This document shows positions 25,252-36,191 of a stretch of 64,000 bases of DNA, piece after piece. The stretch is from Enterobacter sp. C2. GTDB lineage: Bacteria > Pseudomonadota > Gammaproteobacteria > Enterobacterales > Enterobacteriaceae. The notes under the pieces were generated by a model. That model had not been told where the DNA came from and made no database searches. It saw nothing but the letters and a program-made list of their open reading frames with translations. The DNA lies in contig NZ_CP082269.1 of the NCBI RefSeq assembly GCF_019880405.1, forward strand, positions 3,348,001-3,412,000, written 5' to 3'. The first letter of the stretch is position 1, and each line of letters opens with the position of its first letter. Position numbers and translations under genes: made by a program.

Positions 25252-26169
25252 ATGCTTTTCCGTAGCAATATTCTGAAGATCGTTAACAGGAGATGTGAAG
25301 TTTCACTTAAGTGCTATCATTACAGGAAGATGATAATTTAACGTACTCTTTCTATGCAACAGGCATAGCTACCGCACGAAACTTAACGAGTAAGTTCCAT
25401 TTCTCGACGGCTTTTTTTGACAACTGAGAAACAATTGTAAAGCAAGTTTCCATCAATTCAATATACGTTGGCGCATGCTACCTGTTTTAAGGGCACAGTA
25501 GAGCACCATAAGTGCTAATAGTAGAATCCAATGCCTGACATGGCAAAAAAGTAATCATAAAGAATCAAAAGATTCCAGATAATTAAATAAGCGATTGATA
25601 TTTATAGTTTATTAAGTGAAATCGCAACAGGAACACATAACGCAATATAATTACACTTACTACTACTATAATTAGTAGCAATGTTTTGTAGCCTGGCATA
25701 ACGATATAACCTCTAAAAGTAGTAAGTGTATTTTTAAAGCATCTTTAGAAAAAACATAAAATATCCTATATAGGACTGGCTATAGATTACCTGATGCGTG
25801 TTACTACGTTGAAATCAGGAAATAACGCACCGTGACTATAAGCCAAACAAAAGTAAACTGAATATATTCTTTAAATATCAGCCTAAATAGTTTAGCTGTG
25901 CTAAATTATTATTATGTAATTCGCCAGGCAGCAATTGGCCTTGTGGCGGCCTGTATCTCAGGTATGAGCCTACCCTTCTTTAACCTGTGCTAAAACATCT
26001 CTGGGCTTGGCGCCTCTGCTTTTTCATGAAACTGGAAGGCGTCTCGTGAAGTTCCCTATCGCTGCTTTCCAGCGAATGCTTATCTCCGTTATCATGTCCC
26101 CCATGCAAATACCCATCACAACAACGGTATCTGCACCTCATTTTAAATCAGGGAACTGGACACAACTTC
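25252..26169. other. Gene-free AT-rich spacer between the T6SS operon and mutS
   Basis: About 0.9 kb without a convincing gene on either strand; the only frame of note (26007-26192, +) runs into mutS and has no features. The DNA is clearly more AT-rich than mutS and the core tss genes. It must hold the promoter of the leftward T6SS operon and that of mutS. I found no clear -24/-12 sigma-54 element near 25252-25400. TTGACA at 25428 with a weak downstream box is the only -35-like sequence noticed. This is one edge of the T6SS island. Confidence 0.6.
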
Positions 26170-28731
26170 ATGAGTACACAAGAGAACTTTGACGCCCATA
26201 CGCCCATGATGCAGCAGTACCTGAAGCTGAAAGCCCAGCATCCGGATATCCTGCTCTTCTACCGGATGGGTGATTTTTATGAGCTGTTCTATGACGATGC
26301 GAAACGCGCCTCGCAGCTGATGGACATCTCCCTGACCAAACGCGGCGCCTCGGCCGGTGAACCCATCCCGATGGCGGGCGTACCACATCACGCGGTGGAG
26401 AACTATCTGGCGAAGCTGGTCAGCCTCGGTGAATCAGTGGCCATCTGTGAACAGATTGGCGATCCGGCCACCAGCAAAGGGCCGGTTGAGCGCAAGGTGG
26501 TACGCATCGTAACGCCTGGCACCATCAGTGACGAAGCGCTGCTGCACGAGCGTCAGGACAACCTGCTGGCAGCTATCTGGCAGGACAGCAAAGGCTTTGG
26601 CTACGCTACCCTGGATATCAGCTCCGGGCGTTTTCGCCTGAGCGAGCCAGCCGATCGCGAGACCATGGCCGCTGAGCTCCAACGTACCAACCCGGCAGAG
26701 CTGCTCTACGCCGAAGACTTTGCCGAGACCGCCCTGATTGAGGGCCGACGCGGTCTACGCCGCCGTCCGCTATGGGAATTTGAGATCGACACCGCCCGCC
26801 AGCAGCTGAACCTACAGTTCGGTACCCGCGATCTGGTGGGTTTTGGCGTAGAGAACGCCACGCGCGGCCTCTGCGCGGCGGGCTGCCTGCTACAGTATGT
26901 GAAAGATACCCAGCGCACCTCCCTGCCCCACATCCGGGCAATCACCATGGAGCGCCAGCAGGACAGCATCATTATGGATGCCGCTACCCGTCGTAATTTG
27001 GAGATTACCCAGAACCTGGCCGGCGGCATAGAGAATACTCTCGCCTCGGTGCTCGACTGCACGGTGACGCCAATGGGTAGCCGCATGCTCAAACGCTGGC
27101 TGCATATGCCGGTGCGCGACACCAAAACGCTAACCGAGCGCCAGCAGACCATCGCCGCGCTACAGGATGCCACTGCCGAGCTCCAGCCGGTGCTGCGTCA
27201 GGTTGGCGATCTGGAGCGTATTCTGGCGCGTCTGGCCCTGCGCACCGCGCGTCCGCGCGATCTGGCCCGCATGCGTCATACCTTCCAGCAGCTTCCCACG
27301 CTGAGAGAGATGCTGGCCGAGGTCGACAGCGCGCCGGTACAGCGGCTGCGAGAGACGATGGGTGAATTTAGCGAGCTGCGCGAGCTGCTGGAGCGGGCAA
27401 TCATCGATGCCCCGCCGGTGCTGGTGCGCGACGGTGGCGTGATCGCCCCCGGCTATAACGCCGAGCTGGACGAGTGGCGCGCCCTGGCAGATGGTGCCAC
27501 CGACTATCTGGATAAGCTGGAGATCCGCGAGCGCGAGAAGCTGGGCCTCGACACCCTGAAGGTGGGCTATAACGCGGTGCACGGCTACTTTATTCAGATT
27601 AGCCGCGGCCAGAGCCATCATGCACCCATTCACTACGTGCGTCGCCAGACCCTGAAGAACGCCGAGCGCTACATCATTCCCGAGCTGAAAGAGTACGAAG
27701 ACAAGGTGCTCACCTCGAAAGGCAAGGCGCTGGCACTGGAAAAGCAGCTCTATGATGAACTCTTTGACCTGCTGATGCCGCACCTGGCCGATCTTCAGCA
27801 GAGTGCCAGCGCGCTGGCGGAGCTTGACGTACTGGTTAACCTGGCCGAACGCGCCTGGACCCTTAACTACTGCTGCCCAACCTTTAGCGATAAGCCGGGC
27901 ATCCGTATTAGCGAAGGGCGTCATCCGGTGGTTGAGCAGGTGCTGAACGAGCCGTTTATTGCCAACCCGCTGAACCTCTCGCCGCAGCGGCGGATGCTGA
28001 TCATTACCGGGCCGAATATGGGCGGTAAAAGTACCTATATGCGCCAGACCGCGCTAATTGCCCTGCTGGCCTACATTGGCAGCTACGTCCCGGCGCAGAA
28101 GGTAGAGATTGGCCCTATCGACCGCATCTTCACCCGCGTGGGCGCGGCGGACGATCTGGCCAGCGGGCGTTCAACCTTTATGGTAGAGATGACCGAAACC
28201 GCCAACATCCTGCACAACGCCACGGAAAACAGCCTGGTGCTGATGGATGAGATTGGGCGCGGCACGTCCACCTACGACGGCCTGTCGCTGGCGTGGGCCT
28301 GCGCAGAGAACCTGGCGAACCGCATTAAGGCGCTGACCCTGTTTGCTACCCACTACTTCGAGCTGACCCAGCTGCCGGAGAAGATGGAAGGCGTTGCTAA
28401 CGTGCATCTCGATGCGCTGGAGCACGGGGATACCATCGCCTTTATGCACAGCGTGCAGGATGGCGCGGCTAGCAAAAGCTATGGCCTGGCGGTAGCGGCC
28501 CTGGCAGGCGTGCCGAAAGAGGTGATCAAGCGCGCCCGACAGAAGCTGCGCGAGCTGGAGAGCATTACGCCAAACGCGGCGGCCACCCAGGTCGACGGAA
28601 CGCAGATGTCACTGCTCGCCGCGCCGGAGGAGGCTCATCCGGCGGTTGAGGCGTTAGAGGCTCTCGATCCGGATACCCTTTCTCCGCGTCAGGCGCTGGA
28701 GTGGATCTATCGCCTTAAGAATATGGCGTAG
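26170..28731 (+). CDS. mutS: DNA mismatch repair protein MutS
   Basis: MutS recognises base mismatches and small loops and starts methyl-directed repair with MutL and MutH. The 853-residue product is exactly as long as E. coli MutS. The mismatch-binding GDFYELF motif places Phe36 and Glu38 as in E. coli, the Walker [10 protein letters not shown] starts at residue 614, and the [12 protein letters not shown] signature and the C-terminal tetramerisation end ([16 protein letters not shown]) are present. The T6SS island lies directly upstream in the opposite direction, and osmC follows 62 bp downstream. Confidence 0.98.
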   Translation: MSTQENFDAHTPMMQQYLKLKAQHPDILLFYRMGDFYELFYDDAKRASQLMDISLTKRGASAGEPIPMAGVPHHAVENYLAKLVSLGESVAICEQIGDPATSKGPVERKVVRIVTPGTISDEALLHERQDNLLAAIWQDSKGFGYATLDISSGRFRLSEPADRETMAAELQRTNPAELLYAEDFAETALIEGRRGLRRRPLWEFEIDTARQQLNLQFGTRDLVGFGVENATRGLCAAGCLLQYVKDTQRTSLPHIRAITMERQQDSIIMDAATRRNLEITQNLAGGIENTLASVLDCTVTPMGSRMLKRWLHMPVRDTKTLTERQQTIAALQDATAELQPVLRQVGDLERILARLALRTARPRDLARMRHTFQQLPTLREMLAEVDSAPVQRLRETMGEFSELRELLERAIIDAPPVLVRDGGVIAPGYNAELDEWRALADGATDYLDKLEIREREKLGLDTLKVGYNAVHGYFIQISRGQSHHAPIHYVRRQTLKNAERYIIPELKEYEDKVLTSKGKALALEKQLYDELFDLLMPHLADLQQSASALAELDVLVNLAERAWTLNYCCPTFSDKPGIRISEGRHPVVEQVLNEPFIANPLNLSPQRRMLIITGPNMGGKSTYMRQTALIALLAYIGSYVPAQKVEIGPIDRIFTRVGAADDLASGRSTFMVEMTETANILHNATENSLVLMDEIGRGTSTYDGLSLAWACAENLANRIKALTLFATHYFELTQLPEKMEGVANVHLDALEHGDTIAFMHSVQDGAASKSYGLAVAALAGVPKEVIKRARQKLRELESITPNAAATQVDGTQMSLLAAPEEAHPAVEALEALDPDTLSPRQALEWIYRLKNMA

Positions 28732-28756
28732 TTTTCTGTGGGCCTGGCCTGAGCTT

Positions 28757-28763
28757 CTATACT
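28757..28763 (+). promoter_or_regulatory. Candidate sigma-S type -10 element of osmC
   Basis: CTATACT followed by TA lies about 31 bases upstream of the osmC start codon. The C directly before TATACT (position -13) is a feature preferred by the stationary-phase sigma factor, and osmC is a known RpoS-dependent gene in E. coli. No good -35 hexamer is seen, which also fits. AAGGAG at 28781-28786 is the ribosome binding site. Confidence 0.45.
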
Positions 28764-28793
28764 TAGGTTTTCATCCAAAAAAGGAGCGAATAC

Positions 28794-29222
28794 ATGACGA
28801 TCCATAAGAAAGGTCAGGCACACTGGGAAGGCGACATCAAAGGCGGTAAAGGCACCATCTCTACCGAGAGCGGCGCATTAAAGCAGCAGCCTTACGGTTT
28901 TAATACCCGCTTCGAAGGCGCAGCCGGGACTAACCCGGAAGAGCTGATCGGCGCTGCGCACGCGGGCTGCTTCTCTATGGCGCTGTCATTGATGCTGGGT
29001 GAAGAGGGCTATACCCCGGAGAGCATCGACACCACGGCAGATGTGTCGCTGGATAAAGTTGACGGCGGCTTTGCGATTACCAAAATCGCGCTCACCAGCA
29101 CGGTGAAAGTGCCCGGTATCGAAAAAGAGACCTTCGATAAGATTATCAACAAAGCCAAAGCGGGCTGCCCGGTTTCCCAGCTGCTGAAGGCTGAGATCAC
29201 CCTGGACTATACCCTCAATTAA
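28794..29222 (+). CDS. osmC: Peroxiredoxin OsmC
   Basis: OsmC is a cytoplasmic thiol peroxidase that reduces organic hydroperoxides. The 142-residue product is almost the E. coli OsmC sequence: MTIHKKGQAHWEGDIKGGKG, ELIGAAHAGCFSMALSL with the first active Cys, and KAKAGCPVSQLLKAEITLDY with the second. In E. coli osmC lies far from mutS; here it occupies the mutS-rpoS interval, which is variable among enteric bacteria. It has its own strong ribosome binding site and a sigma-S-like promoter and is read towards the convergent rpoS gene. Confidence 0.95.
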   Translation: MTIHKKGQAHWEGDIKGGKGTISTESGALKQQPYGFNTRFEGAAGTNPEELIGAAHAGCFSMALSLMLGEEGYTPESIDTTADVSLDKVDGGFAITKIALTSTVKVPGIEKETFDKIINKAKAGCPVSQLLKAEITLDYTLN

Positions 29223-29231
29223 TTGAGTTAA

Positions 29232-29265
29232 GCCGGGCGGCGGCGTCGCTTTGCCCGGCCTACGG
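29232..29265. repeat. REP-type palindrome after osmC
   Basis: GCCGGGCGGCGGCGTCGCTT followed by TGCCCGGCCTACGG is a classical enterobacterial REP (PU) hairpin between convergent osmC and rpoS. Confidence 0.85.
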
Positions 29266-29302
29266 TTTCAGTAAAAATCATTGCCATCCGAAAGCACAAA
29301 AG

Positions 29303-29333
29303 AAAAAGGCCAGTCAAATGACTGGCCTTTTTT
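29303..29333 (-). terminator. Terminator of rpoS
   Basis: AAGGCCAGTCA / TGACTGGCCTT forms an almost perfect stem around two bases, with A and T runs on both sides, 13 bp after the rpoS stop codon. It would work in both directions and thus also end osmC transcripts. Confidence 0.9.
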
Positions 29334-29346
29334 GAAATGGTGTCGC

Positions 29347-30339
29347 TTATTCGCGGAACAGCGCTTCGATATTCAGCCCCTGCGTCTGCAGGATTTCGCG
29401 CAGACGACGCAGACCTTCAACCTGAATCTGACGAACGCGTTCACGAGTCAGGCCAATCTCACGGCCCACATCCTCAAGCGTTGCAGCTTCATAGCCCAGC
29501 AGACCGAAACGACGTGCCAGCACCTCACGCTGTTTGGCGTTCAGTTCGAACAGCCATTTGACGATGCTCTGCTTCATGTCATCGTCCTGCGTGGTGTCTT
29601 CCGGACCGTTGTCTTTTTCATCGGCCAGGATGTCCAGCAGCGCTTTTTCGGAGTCGCCACCCAGCGGGGTGTCTACCGAGGTAATGCGCTCATTGAGACG
29701 CAGCATACGGCTTACGTCATCAACCGGTTTATCCAGCTGTTCAGCAATCTCTTCTGCACTTGGCTCGTGGTCCAGCTTATGGGACAGTTCACGTGCGGTT
29801 CGCAGATAGACGTTCAGCTCTTTAACAATGTGAATTGGCAGACGGATCGTCCGGGTCTGGTTCATGATTGCCCGTTCGATGGTCTGACGAATCCACCAGG
29901 TTGCGTAAGTCGAGAAACGGAACCCACGCTCTGGGTCAAACTTCTCAACGGCGCGGATCAGCCCCAGGTTACCTTCTTCAATCAGATCCAGCAGAGCCAG
30001 ACCACGATTGCTGTAACGACGGGCAATCTTCACGACCAGACGCAGGTTACTTTCAATCATGCGACGGCGTGATGCAACGTCCCCACGCAGTGCGCGACGC
30101 GCGAAGTAAACTTCTTCTTCAGCGGTTAACAGAGGAGAATAACCGATCTCTCCTAAGTACAGCTGAGTTGCGTCCAGCACACGCTGTGTTGCTCCCTGAG
30201 ATAACAGCTCCTCTTCAGCTAACTCGTTATCACTGGGTTCCTCTTCATTCAGGACTTTCTCATCGAAAGCCTCAACTCCGTTCTCATCAAATTCCGCATC
30301 TTCATTTAGATCATGAACTTTCAGCGTATTCTGACTCAT
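29347..30339 (-). CDS. rpoS: RNA polymerase sigma factor RpoS (sigma-38)
   Basis: RpoS directs transcription in stationary phase and under general stress. The 330-residue product equals E. coli RpoS in length. It has regions 1.2 ([15 protein letters not shown]), 2 ([39 protein letters not shown]), 3 and 4 ([20 protein letters not shown]). Lys173, used for RssB-dependent proteolysis in E. coli, lies within the conserved [10 protein letters not shown] stretch. No truncation, as often found in laboratory-passaged strains, is present. It follows nlpD, and its long leader and main promoter are expected inside nlpD. Confidence 0.98.
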   Translation of the reverse strand: MSQNTLKVHDLNEDAEFDENGVEAFDEKVLNEEEPSDNELAEEELLSQGATQRVLDATQLYLGEIGYSPLLTAEEEVYFARRALRGDVASRRRMIESNLRLVVKIARRYSNRGLALLDLIEEGNLGLIRAVEKFDPERGFRFSTYATWWIRQTIERAIMNQTRTIRLPIHIVKELNVYLRTARELSHKLDHEPSAEEIAEQLDKPVDDVSRMLRLNERITSVDTPLGGDSEKALLDILADEKDNGPEDTTQDDDMKQSIVKWLFELNAKQREVLARRFGLLGYEAATLEDVGREIGLTRERVRQIQVEGLRRLREILQTQGLNIEALFRE

Positions 30340-30459
30340 AAGGTGGCTCCTACCCGTGATCCCTGAACAAAATCTCCATACCCCTTTTCTTATGCGTGGC
30401 AGCGGCTGTTACACAAGCTGCCACGGCAAAGCAAAGGACAGTATAACGACTTTGCCATA
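30340..30459 (-). promoter_or_regulatory. rpoS mRNA leader, translation-control region
   Basis: The 120 bp between nlpD and rpoS match the E. coli leader very closely, including GGTAGGAGCCACCTT just before the start codon and the upstream CTTGTGTAACAGCCGCTGCC arm. In E. coli this RNA folds back over the ribosome binding site and is opened by the small RNAs DsrA, RprA and ArcZ with Hfq. Conservation suggests the same control here. Confidence 0.7.
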
Positions 30460-31614
30460 TTATCGCTGCGGTAAATAACGCAGCGGGTTGACGGATTTCC
30501 CCTTGTAACGAATTTCAAAATGCAAACGTGTCGAACTGGTGCCGGTGCTACCCATGGTAGCTATCTTCTGCCCCGCCTTGATATCTTGTTGTTCCCGGAC
30601 CAGCATTGTGTCGTTATGGGCGTAGGCACTCAGGTAATCATCGTTATGTTTGATGATAATAAGATTACCGTAACCGCGCAGAGCATTACCGGCATATACC
30701 ACGCGTCCATCTGCGGTCGCGACGATAGCCTGGCCTTTCGACCCTGCGATATCGATCCCTTTATTGCCACCTTCGGTCGCAGAGAAGTTATCGATAACAT
30801 TGCCATCAGTAGGCCAGCGCCATGTTGAAATCGGTGCGCTGGTTGACGTACTGCTGGCTGTCGGTTCGGTGGTACTTACATCAGAATTGCTAACCGTAGG
30901 TGCTGTAACAGGCGCTGTGACTACCGTCGCAGGCTTGTTGTTCGGCAACATTTTGTTAGCACTCTGTTCACCTGAGTCCTCAGAATACGTAATTGTCGGT
31001 TGCGGCGCAACTACTACGGTTGATTTTTGTGCAGGCGGAGTCACTATTCCTTGCGCGGAAGCATCAGCCTGAGTGATTGCATTACCACCAGTGATTGGCG
31101 TACCGGATGAATTCCCCACCTGGAGAACTTGCCCGACATTCAGGCCATACGGGGCGGCAACGCCATTCCGCTGGGCCAGATCACGGAAATCATTGCCGGT
31201 TACCCAGGCAATGTAAAACAGTGTATCACCGCGTTTCACAGTGTAAGTGCTGCCGCCAGTATAGCTCCCTTTCGGAATGTTCCCATACTGACGATTGTAA
31301 ACAATTCGACCATTTTGCGTCTGAACGTTCTGCGACGTCACCGGTTGAGGGGTCGCGGGCTGAATGGTCGTTGGTGGAGCAATAACCGGCTTAACCGGCT
31401 GAATTTGCGGTGCCTGCTGTGGTGTGCTGCCCATCTTCGGTGGAGGGGTAATTAACATCCCGGATTCGGTGCTGCTGCCGGAGGCGCTGTCGCCATTCAC
31501 GGAACTTACCGGTGCGGGTGGATTACCAGAATTTGAGCATCCTGCCAGCCAGAGCGAAACCAGTGACAGTGCCGCAATCCGGCTTAAGGTGAATGTTGGG
31601 CTTCCCGTGCTCAT
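30460..31614 (-). CDS. nlpD: Lipoprotein activator of amidase, NlpD
   Basis: NlpD is an outer-membrane lipoprotein that activates the AmiC amidase during cell separation. The 384-residue product has a lipoprotein signal ending LWLAGC, a long Pro/Thr/Gln-rich linker, a LysM module at about 120-165 ([20 protein letters not shown]), a second Ser/Thr-rich linker and a C-terminal LytM/M23 domain ([39 protein letters not shown]). The LytM domain lacks the full zinc-binding set, as expected for an activator. It precedes rpoS and carries its promoter region. Confidence 0.96.
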   Translation of the reverse strand: MSTGSPTFTLSRIAALSLVSLWLAGCSNSGNPPAPVSSVNGDSASGSSTESGMLITPPPKMGSTPQQAPQIQPVKPVIAPPTTIQPATPQPVTSQNVQTQNGRIVYNRQYGNIPKGSYTGGSTYTVKRGDTLFYIAWVTGNDFRDLAQRNGVAAPYGLNVGQVLQVGNSSGTPITGGNAITQADASAQGIVTPPAQKSTVVVAPQPTITYSEDSGEQSANKMLPNNKPATVVTAPVTAPTVSNSDVSTTEPTASSTSTSAPISTWRWPTDGNVIDNFSATEGGNKGIDIAGSKGQAIVATADGRVVYAGNALRGYGNLIIIKHNDDYLSAYAHNDTMLVREQQDIKAGQKIATMGSTGTSSTRLHFEIRYKGKSVNPLRYLPQR

Positions 31615-31723
31615 TTATCCCCCAAAAATGTATTTGCTTGTGCGTGTTGAAAACCGTGGCGTTGTTTAACGCCGCCCCACCTTACGCTTAAACTCGCTGA
31701 AAACTTTAGGAAAAATCCGGGTC

Positions 31724-32350
31724 TCAGGCCAGTTCGCCTTTCACTAGCGGGACAAAGCGTACGTCTTCCACGGTTTCGATGATAAATTCGCCTGCCCGTC
31801 GATGGATGCACTTTAGCTGCTGGTGCTCATCGCCCACGGGTAAAACGAGAATGCCGCCGTTATCCAGCTGTGCCAGAAGCGCAGCGGGGATCTCCGGCGG
31901 TGCGGCCGTGACGATGATGGCATCAAACGGGGCGCGCGCCTGCCACCCCTGCCAGCCATCGCCATGACGCGTAGAAACATTATGCAAGTCGAGCTGCTTC
32001 AGGCGACGACGCGCCTGCCATTGGAGGCTTTTGATGCGCTCAACGGAGCAGACATGGCGCACCAGATGCGCCAGGATAGCGGTCTGATAGCCAGAGCCGG
32101 TGCCGATCTCCAGCACTCTGGAGTCCGGCGTCAGCGCCAGCAGTTCGGTCATCCGCGCGACCATATAGGGCTGCGAGATGGTCTGCCCCTGGCCGATAGG
32201 CAGCGCGACGTTTTCCCACGCTTTGTGTTCAAACGCTTCATCAATAAATTTCTCACGGGGAACCCGTGCGATAGCGTCCAGGACATGTTCATCTTTAATG
32301 CCCTGGCTGCGTAACTGATCGAGAAGGGCTTGTACGCGTCTGCTTACCAT
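31724..32350 (-). CDS. pcm: Protein-L-isoaspartate O-methyltransferase Pcm
   Basis: Pcm repairs aged proteins by methylating L-isoaspartyl residues with S-adenosylmethionine. The 208-residue product has the SAM-binding motif [14 protein letters not shown], the upstream [20 protein letters not shown] and the downstream [18 protein letters not shown]. Length is the same as in E. coli. Its start overlaps the end of surE by 7 bp. About 110 bp separate it from nlpD. Confidence 0.97.
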   Translation of the reverse strand: MVSRRVQALLDQLRSQGIKDEHVLDAIARVPREKFIDEAFEHKAWENVALPIGQGQTISQPYMVARMTELLALTPDSRVLEIGTGSGYQTAILAHLVRHVCSVERIKSLQWQARRRLKQLDLHNVSTRHGDGWQGWQARAPFDAIIVTAAPPEIPAALLAQLDNGGILVLPVGDEHQQLKCIHRRAGEFIIETVEDVRFVPLVKGELA

Positions 32351-33105
32351 TGCGTGTTCACTCCGGCACGGCTTAACCAGTCCGAAACAACATCACGCGC
32401 ACCGTAGGCAGTAAGATCGACATGCAGCGGCGTTACCGAGACATAGCCTTCATCCACGGCGGCAAAGTCGGTGTCCGGCCCGGCGTCGTGCTTCTCACCC
32501 GGCGGACCAATCCAGTAGAGCGTATTGCCACGCGGATCCTCCTGCGGAATGACCTTATCCGCCGGATGACGACTGCCGCAGCGGGTCACGCGAATGCCTT
32601 TGATCTCACTGAGAGGCAGATCGGGCACGTTGATATTCAGGATGCGACCGGTGCGCAGCGGCTCCCGGCTCAGGGCGCGGAGAATCGAACAGGTCACGGC
32701 GGCGGCAGTGTCATAGTGCGTGTAGCCGTTAAGCGAGACCGCCAGCGCCGGAAAACCAAGGTGACGCCCCTCCATTGCCGCGGCTACCGTCCCAGAGTAG
32801 ATCACATCGTCGCCAAGGTTCGGTCCGGCATTGATCCCGGCTACCACCACGTCCGGACGCGGGCGCATCAGCGCATTAACGCCCAGAAAGACGCAGTCGG
32901 TAGGCGTCCCCATCTGCACGGCGATATCGCCATTCTCGAAGGTAAAGGTACGAAGTGACGATTCCAGCGTCAGAGAGTTAGAGGCTCCGCTGCGGTTACG
33001 ATCGGGCGCGACAACCTGCACATCGGCAAATTCCCGTAAAGCATGGGCCAGCGTCTGAATGCCTGGCGCATGGATCCCATCATCGTTACTCAGCAATATT
33101 CGCAT
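32344..33105 (-). CDS. surE: 5'/3'-nucleotidase SurE
   Basis: SurE is a metal-dependent nucleoside monophosphatase and exopolyphosphatase that helps stationary-phase survival. The product starts [15 protein letters not shown], with the metal-binding Asp8-Asp9 pair, followed by [15 protein letters not shown] and GTPTDCV, then [20 protein letters not shown]. The ATG at 33105 is chosen by family comparison; a GTG two codons upstream is also in frame. The gene overlaps the end of truD by 20 bp and the start of pcm by 7 bp, as in the compact E. coli operon. Confidence 0.96.
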   Translation of the reverse strand: MRILLSNDDGIHAPGIQTLAHALREFADVQVVAPDRNRSGASNSLTLESSLRTFTFENGDIAVQMGTPTDCVFLGVNALMRPRPDVVVAGINAGPNLGDDVIYSGTVAAAMEGRHLGFPALAVSLNGYTHYDTAAAVTCSILRALSREPLRTGRILNINVPDLPLSEIKGIRVTRCGSRHPADKVIPQEDPRGNTLYWIGPPGEKHDAGPDTDFAAVDEGYVSVTPLHVDLTAYGARDVVSDWLSRAGVNTQW

Positions 33106-34135
33106 AATCACCCGATGTATTGATAAGTTCCCTTACAACGCTGGTGGCAAAGCTCCCGGCCGGCAGCCAGAAGCGCAGTTCGACAGTAACATCATCCCAC
33201 CAGTTCCAGCTCAGCTGCTGCGGATAGAGCAGCGCGGCCCGGCGCGAGGCCTCAACCTTTTCCCGCACCAGCAGGGACTGTAACAGCGGCGAATCGCTAA
33301 TGGCCGCCTCTTCACGCGCCAGCGCTTCGCGCTGGGTTCCCCACTCGCCGGTACCCGGCAGCGCAGCGGTAATCAGCAGCGCTTTATCATCAACGCGCGC
33401 CTGGAGCGCCGCCAGCTCTTCCGGCGTGGCCACGAACCAGCTTCCGCGCCCCGCTAATTGTAGCGCATCGCCGTCAACAACTTGATTAAAGTCCGCTTTT
33501 TTCAGGCGCTCGCTGACGATCTGATTAAACAACGCGCTGCGTGCCGCCGACAACCAAAAACTGCGTTTATTGCGATCGCGCACCGGGGCATCGCTCTGCG
33601 CCCAGCGTAGCGCACCGTGCAGGTTGCTGCCGCCGATACCGAAGCGCTGCGCGCCGAAGTAGTTCGGTACGCCCTGCCCGGCGATTGCCGTGAGACGCGC
33701 CTCGACGTCGGCGCGGTTGCTCACCTCACGCAGCACCAGCGTAAACTGGTTGCCCTTCAGCGCACCCAGCCGCAGCTTGCGTTTATGCCGCGCATACTCC
33801 AGCACCTGGCAACCTTCCAGTTGAAACGCGCTGAGATCCGGCATCTCTTTACCCGGCACGCGGGCGCAGAGCCACTGCTCGGTCACCGCATGCCTGTCTT
33901 TTTGCCCGGCGAAACTGACCTCTCGGGCAGAGATTTTAAGGAATTTTGCCAGCGCGTCGGCGACAAAGCGCGTATTACAGCTGGTCTTCAGCACCCGCAC
34001 CAGAATATGCTCGCCCTCGCCGTCGGGCGCGAAGCCTAAATCTTCTACCACGACGAAATCTTCCGGGTTGGCCTTCAGCAGGCCACTGGCCAGCGGTTTG
34101 CCGTGCAGGTACGTCAGCGCGTCAAACTCGGTCAT
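33086..34135 (-). CDS. truD: tRNA pseudouridine synthase TruD
   Basis: TruD makes pseudouridine 13 in tRNA-Glu. The 349-residue product has the catalytic [14 protein letters not shown] motif with the active Asp around residue 80, and the family segments [45 protein letters not shown] and [17 protein letters not shown]. Length matches E. coli. The start overlaps ispF by 4 bp. Confidence 0.97.
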   Translation of the reverse strand: MTEFDALTYLHGKPLASGLLKANPEDFVVVEDLGFAPDGEGEHILVRVLKTSCNTRFVADALAKFLKISAREVSFAGQKDRHAVTEQWLCARVPGKEMPDLSAFQLEGCQVLEYARHKRKLRLGALKGNQFTLVLREVSNRADVEARLTAIAGQGVPNYFGAQRFGIGGSNLHGALRWAQSDAPVRDRNKRSFWLSAARSALFNQIVSERLKKADFNQVVDGDALQLAGRGSWFVATPEELAALQARVDDKALLITAALPGTGEWGTQREALAREEAAISDSPLLQSLLVREKVEASRRAALLYPQQLSWNWWDDVTVELRFWLPAGSFATSVVRELINTSGDYANIAE

Positions 34136-34611
34136 TTAGCCGCCTTGACTAACAGCGCCACGGCTTCGCAGGCAATGCCTTCGCCGCGCCCGGTAAAGCC
34201 CAGCTTCTCGGTGGTGGTGGCCTTAACGTTAACATCGTCCATATGGCAGCCGAGATCTTCTGCAATAAAGATGCGCATCTGCGGGATATGCGGCAGCATT
34301 TTCGGTGCCTGGGCGATAATGGTCACATCTACGTTGCCAAGGGTATAACCTTTCGCCTGAATACGACGCCAGGCTTCACGCAGCAGCTCGCGGCTGTCAG
34401 CGCCTTTAAATGCCGGGTCGGTGTCCGGAAAAAGTTTGCCGATATCGCCCAACGCCGCCGCGCCAAGCAGCGCATCGGTTAAGGCGTGCAGGGCCACATC
34501 GCCATCGGAGTGCGCCAGCAGGCCTTTCTCATAGGGAATACGTACGCCGCCGATGATGATGGGGCCTTCGCCGCCAAAAGCGTGTACGTCAAAGCCGTGT
34601 CCAATACGCAT
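34132..34611 (-). CDS. ispF: 2-C-methyl-D-erythritol 2,4-cyclodiphosphate synthase IspF
   Basis: IspF closes the cyclodiphosphate ring in the MEP pathway of isoprenoid synthesis. The 159-residue product starts [14 protein letters not shown], with the zinc ligands Asp8 and His10, then [20 protein letters not shown] with the third ligand His42, and ends in the [18 protein letters not shown] motif. It is 2 bp from ispD and overlaps truD, so ispD-ispF-truD-surE are co-translated. Confidence 0.98.
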   Translation of the reverse strand: MRIGHGFDVHAFGGEGPIIIGGVRIPYEKGLLAHSDGDVALHALTDALLGAAALGDIGKLFPDTDPAFKGADSRELLREAWRRIQAKGYTLGNVDVTIIAQAPKMLPHIPQMRIFIAEDLGCHMDDVNVKATTTEKLGFTGRGEGIACEAVALLVKAAK

Positions 34612-34613
34612 TA

Positions 34614-35321
34614 TCAGTTCTCCATAGAGGCGTTACGGGTAAGATAAAATTCTGCCAGCGCCAGGTCTTCAGGCCGCGTCACTTTAATATTATCAGCGCG
34701 ACCGGCAACCAGCTCGGGATGGTAGCCGCAGTGCTCCAGCGCTGAGGCTTCATCGGTGATGGTTGCCCCGTCGTTAAGCGCCCGCGTCAGACACATTTTA
34801 AGCAGCGGCAAGGGGAAAAACTGGGGGGTTAGCGCGTGCCACAGATCGTTACGATCCACGGTGTGGGCAATGGCGCTTTTGCCGGGCTCGGCGCGCTTCA
34901 TGGTATCGCGCACCGGGGCGGCCAGAATGCCACCCGTACGGCTGGTTTCGCTAAGAGAGAGCAGACGGGAAAGATCGTCCTGATGCAGGCAGGGACGGGC
35001 CGCATCGTGTACCAGCACCCACTCGGCATCACCGGCAGCGTGCAGACCAGCCAGCACCGAATCGGCGCGCTCTGCGCCACCGTCAACCACGGTTACCTGA
35101 AGGTGATGCGCCAGCGGCAGCCGGGCGAAGCGCTCATCGCCTGGGCTGACGGCAATAATCACCCGCTCCACACGCGGATTTGCCAGCAATGCCGCAACCG
35201 CGTGCTCAAGGATGGTTTTATTGCCAATCGAAAGATACTGTTTAGGGCATTCCGTTTGCATACGGCGGCCAAATCCGGCGGCCGGTACGACGGCACAGAT
35301 GGCCGGAACTATTGCTGCCAT
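34614..35321 (-). CDS. ispD: 2-C-methyl-D-erythritol 4-phosphate cytidylyltransferase IspD
   Basis: IspD transfers CMP from CTP to methylerythritol phosphate, the third step of the MEP pathway. The product from the ATG at 35321 is 235 residues. It has the nucleotide-binding [45 protein letters not shown] and [17 protein letters not shown]. The open frame extends upstream into ftsB, but the family start lies just before the [10 protein letters not shown] strand. It lies 19 bp after ftsB. Confidence 0.97.
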   Translation of the reverse strand: MAAIVPAICAVVPAAGFGRRMQTECPKQYLSIGNKTILEHAVAALLANPRVERVIIAVSPGDERFARLPLAHHLQVTVVDGGAERADSVLAGLHAAGDAEWVLVHDAARPCLHQDDLSRLLSLSETSRTGGILAAPVRDTMKRAEPGKSAIAHTVDRNDLWHALTPQFFPLPLLKMCLTRALNDGATITDEASALEHCGYHPELVAGRADNIKVTRPEDLALAEFYLTRNASMEN

Positions 35322-35340
35322 GTAAGAAAACCTGGGCCTG

Positions 35341-35652
35341 TTATCGATTATTTTGTGGTGACCCTGGAGTGCGTTTAGACGCATCCGGAACCAGACGATA
35401 AAAGGTTTCGCCTGGCTTGGTCATACTGAGTTCGTTACGTGCGCGCTCTTCAATCGCTTCCTGACCGCCGTTGAGATCGTCGATCTCGGCAAAAAGCTGA
35501 TCGTTACGCGCTTTTAGCTTAGCGTTTGTTGCCTGCTGTACTGTGACATCATCGCTGACGCGGCTGAAGTCGTGGAGGCCATTCTTGCCAAACCACAATG
35601 AATACTGTAGCCAGACCAGCAAAGCCAGCAACAGCAGCGTTAATTTACCCAT
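35341..35652 (-). CDS. ftsB: Cell division protein FtsB
   Basis: FtsB is a small bitopic divisome protein that forms a complex with FtsL and FtsQ. The 103-residue product has one membrane segment (about 3-21, [19 protein letters not shown]), then a coiled coil (about 30-70, [20 protein letters not shown]) and the conserved [20 protein letters not shown] end. It lies ahead of ispD as in E. coli. A 168 bp stretch without a gene separates it from the DUF3561 gene. Confidence 0.96.
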   Translation of the reverse strand: MGKLTLLLLALLVWLQYSLWFGKNGLHDFSRVSDDVTVQQATNAKLKARNDQLFAEIDDLNGGQEAIEERARNELSMTKPGETFYRLVPDASKRTPGSPQNNR

Positions 35653-35820
35653 CCTGCCCCCTGTAAAACGGCATCATCATCCCATAACTTACGCCAGGAC
35701 TCCACTCTAAGCCGATGCCGTAACGACGCTGCCAAATGTACCATACCTCACGCGATCCAGGCACTGTCCAGCCTGGAAACATCGTCTTAAAAAGCGTTAC
35801 GGTTTGAATTATGGCGTGCT

Positions 35821-36144
35821 TTAACCCATCAGCCACATAAATAGCATACCGAACATGCCCACGCTGGCGAGCGCCGTCACCAGGCTGGTGTAAACCAGCC
35901 TGCCGTTAAGCAAGGAGTGGATAGCAATTCCGACCACAACCGCAACGGGCATCAGCGCCAGAAAGAACGGCCAGGTATAGAGAAAGAAAAAGAGGGTGTT
36001 AGAGCCGTACAGCAGGAACGGAATGCTTAGCGCCAGCAGCCATGAGGCAAAGCCAACAACAGCGCCTGGCAGTGACCAGGTCGGCTCGTCATTGGCAACG
36101 CCGGTTTCAGATGGAGTGATAGTAATATTCTGGCTATTGCGCAT
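35821..36144 (-). CDS. ygbE: DUF3561 inner-membrane protein (YgbE)
   Basis: A 107-residue membrane protein of unknown role that matches E. coli YgbE in sequence and position between ftsB and cysC. It has three hydrophobic segments, starting with SLPGAVVGFASWLLALSIPF, then FFFLYTWPFFLALMPVAVVV and ALASVGMFGMLFMWLM. The ATG at 36144 (MRNSQNI) is chosen because YgbE begins MRNS; the open frame extends to 36177. Confidence 0.92.
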   Translation of the reverse strand: MRNSQNITITPSETGVANDEPTWSLPGAVVGFASWLLALSIPFLLYGSNTLFFFLYTWPFFLALMPVAVVVGIAIHSLLNGRLVYTSLVTALASVGMFGMLFMWLMG

Positions 36145-36191
36145 AGTGGATCCTGTGACCTGACTTGCCGGGCGCAAAACCCGGCGTTGTC

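Noticed and set aside
25340-25400. Sigma-54 promoter for the T6SS operon
   Set aside because: A GCCTGTTGCAT-like stretch was noticed, but no GG lies at the required distance from the GC, so the -24/-12 pattern is not met.
26007-26192. Short + strand frame ahead of mutS
   Set aside because: Runs into the mutS start in another frame, no conserved features; the region is treated as a spacer.
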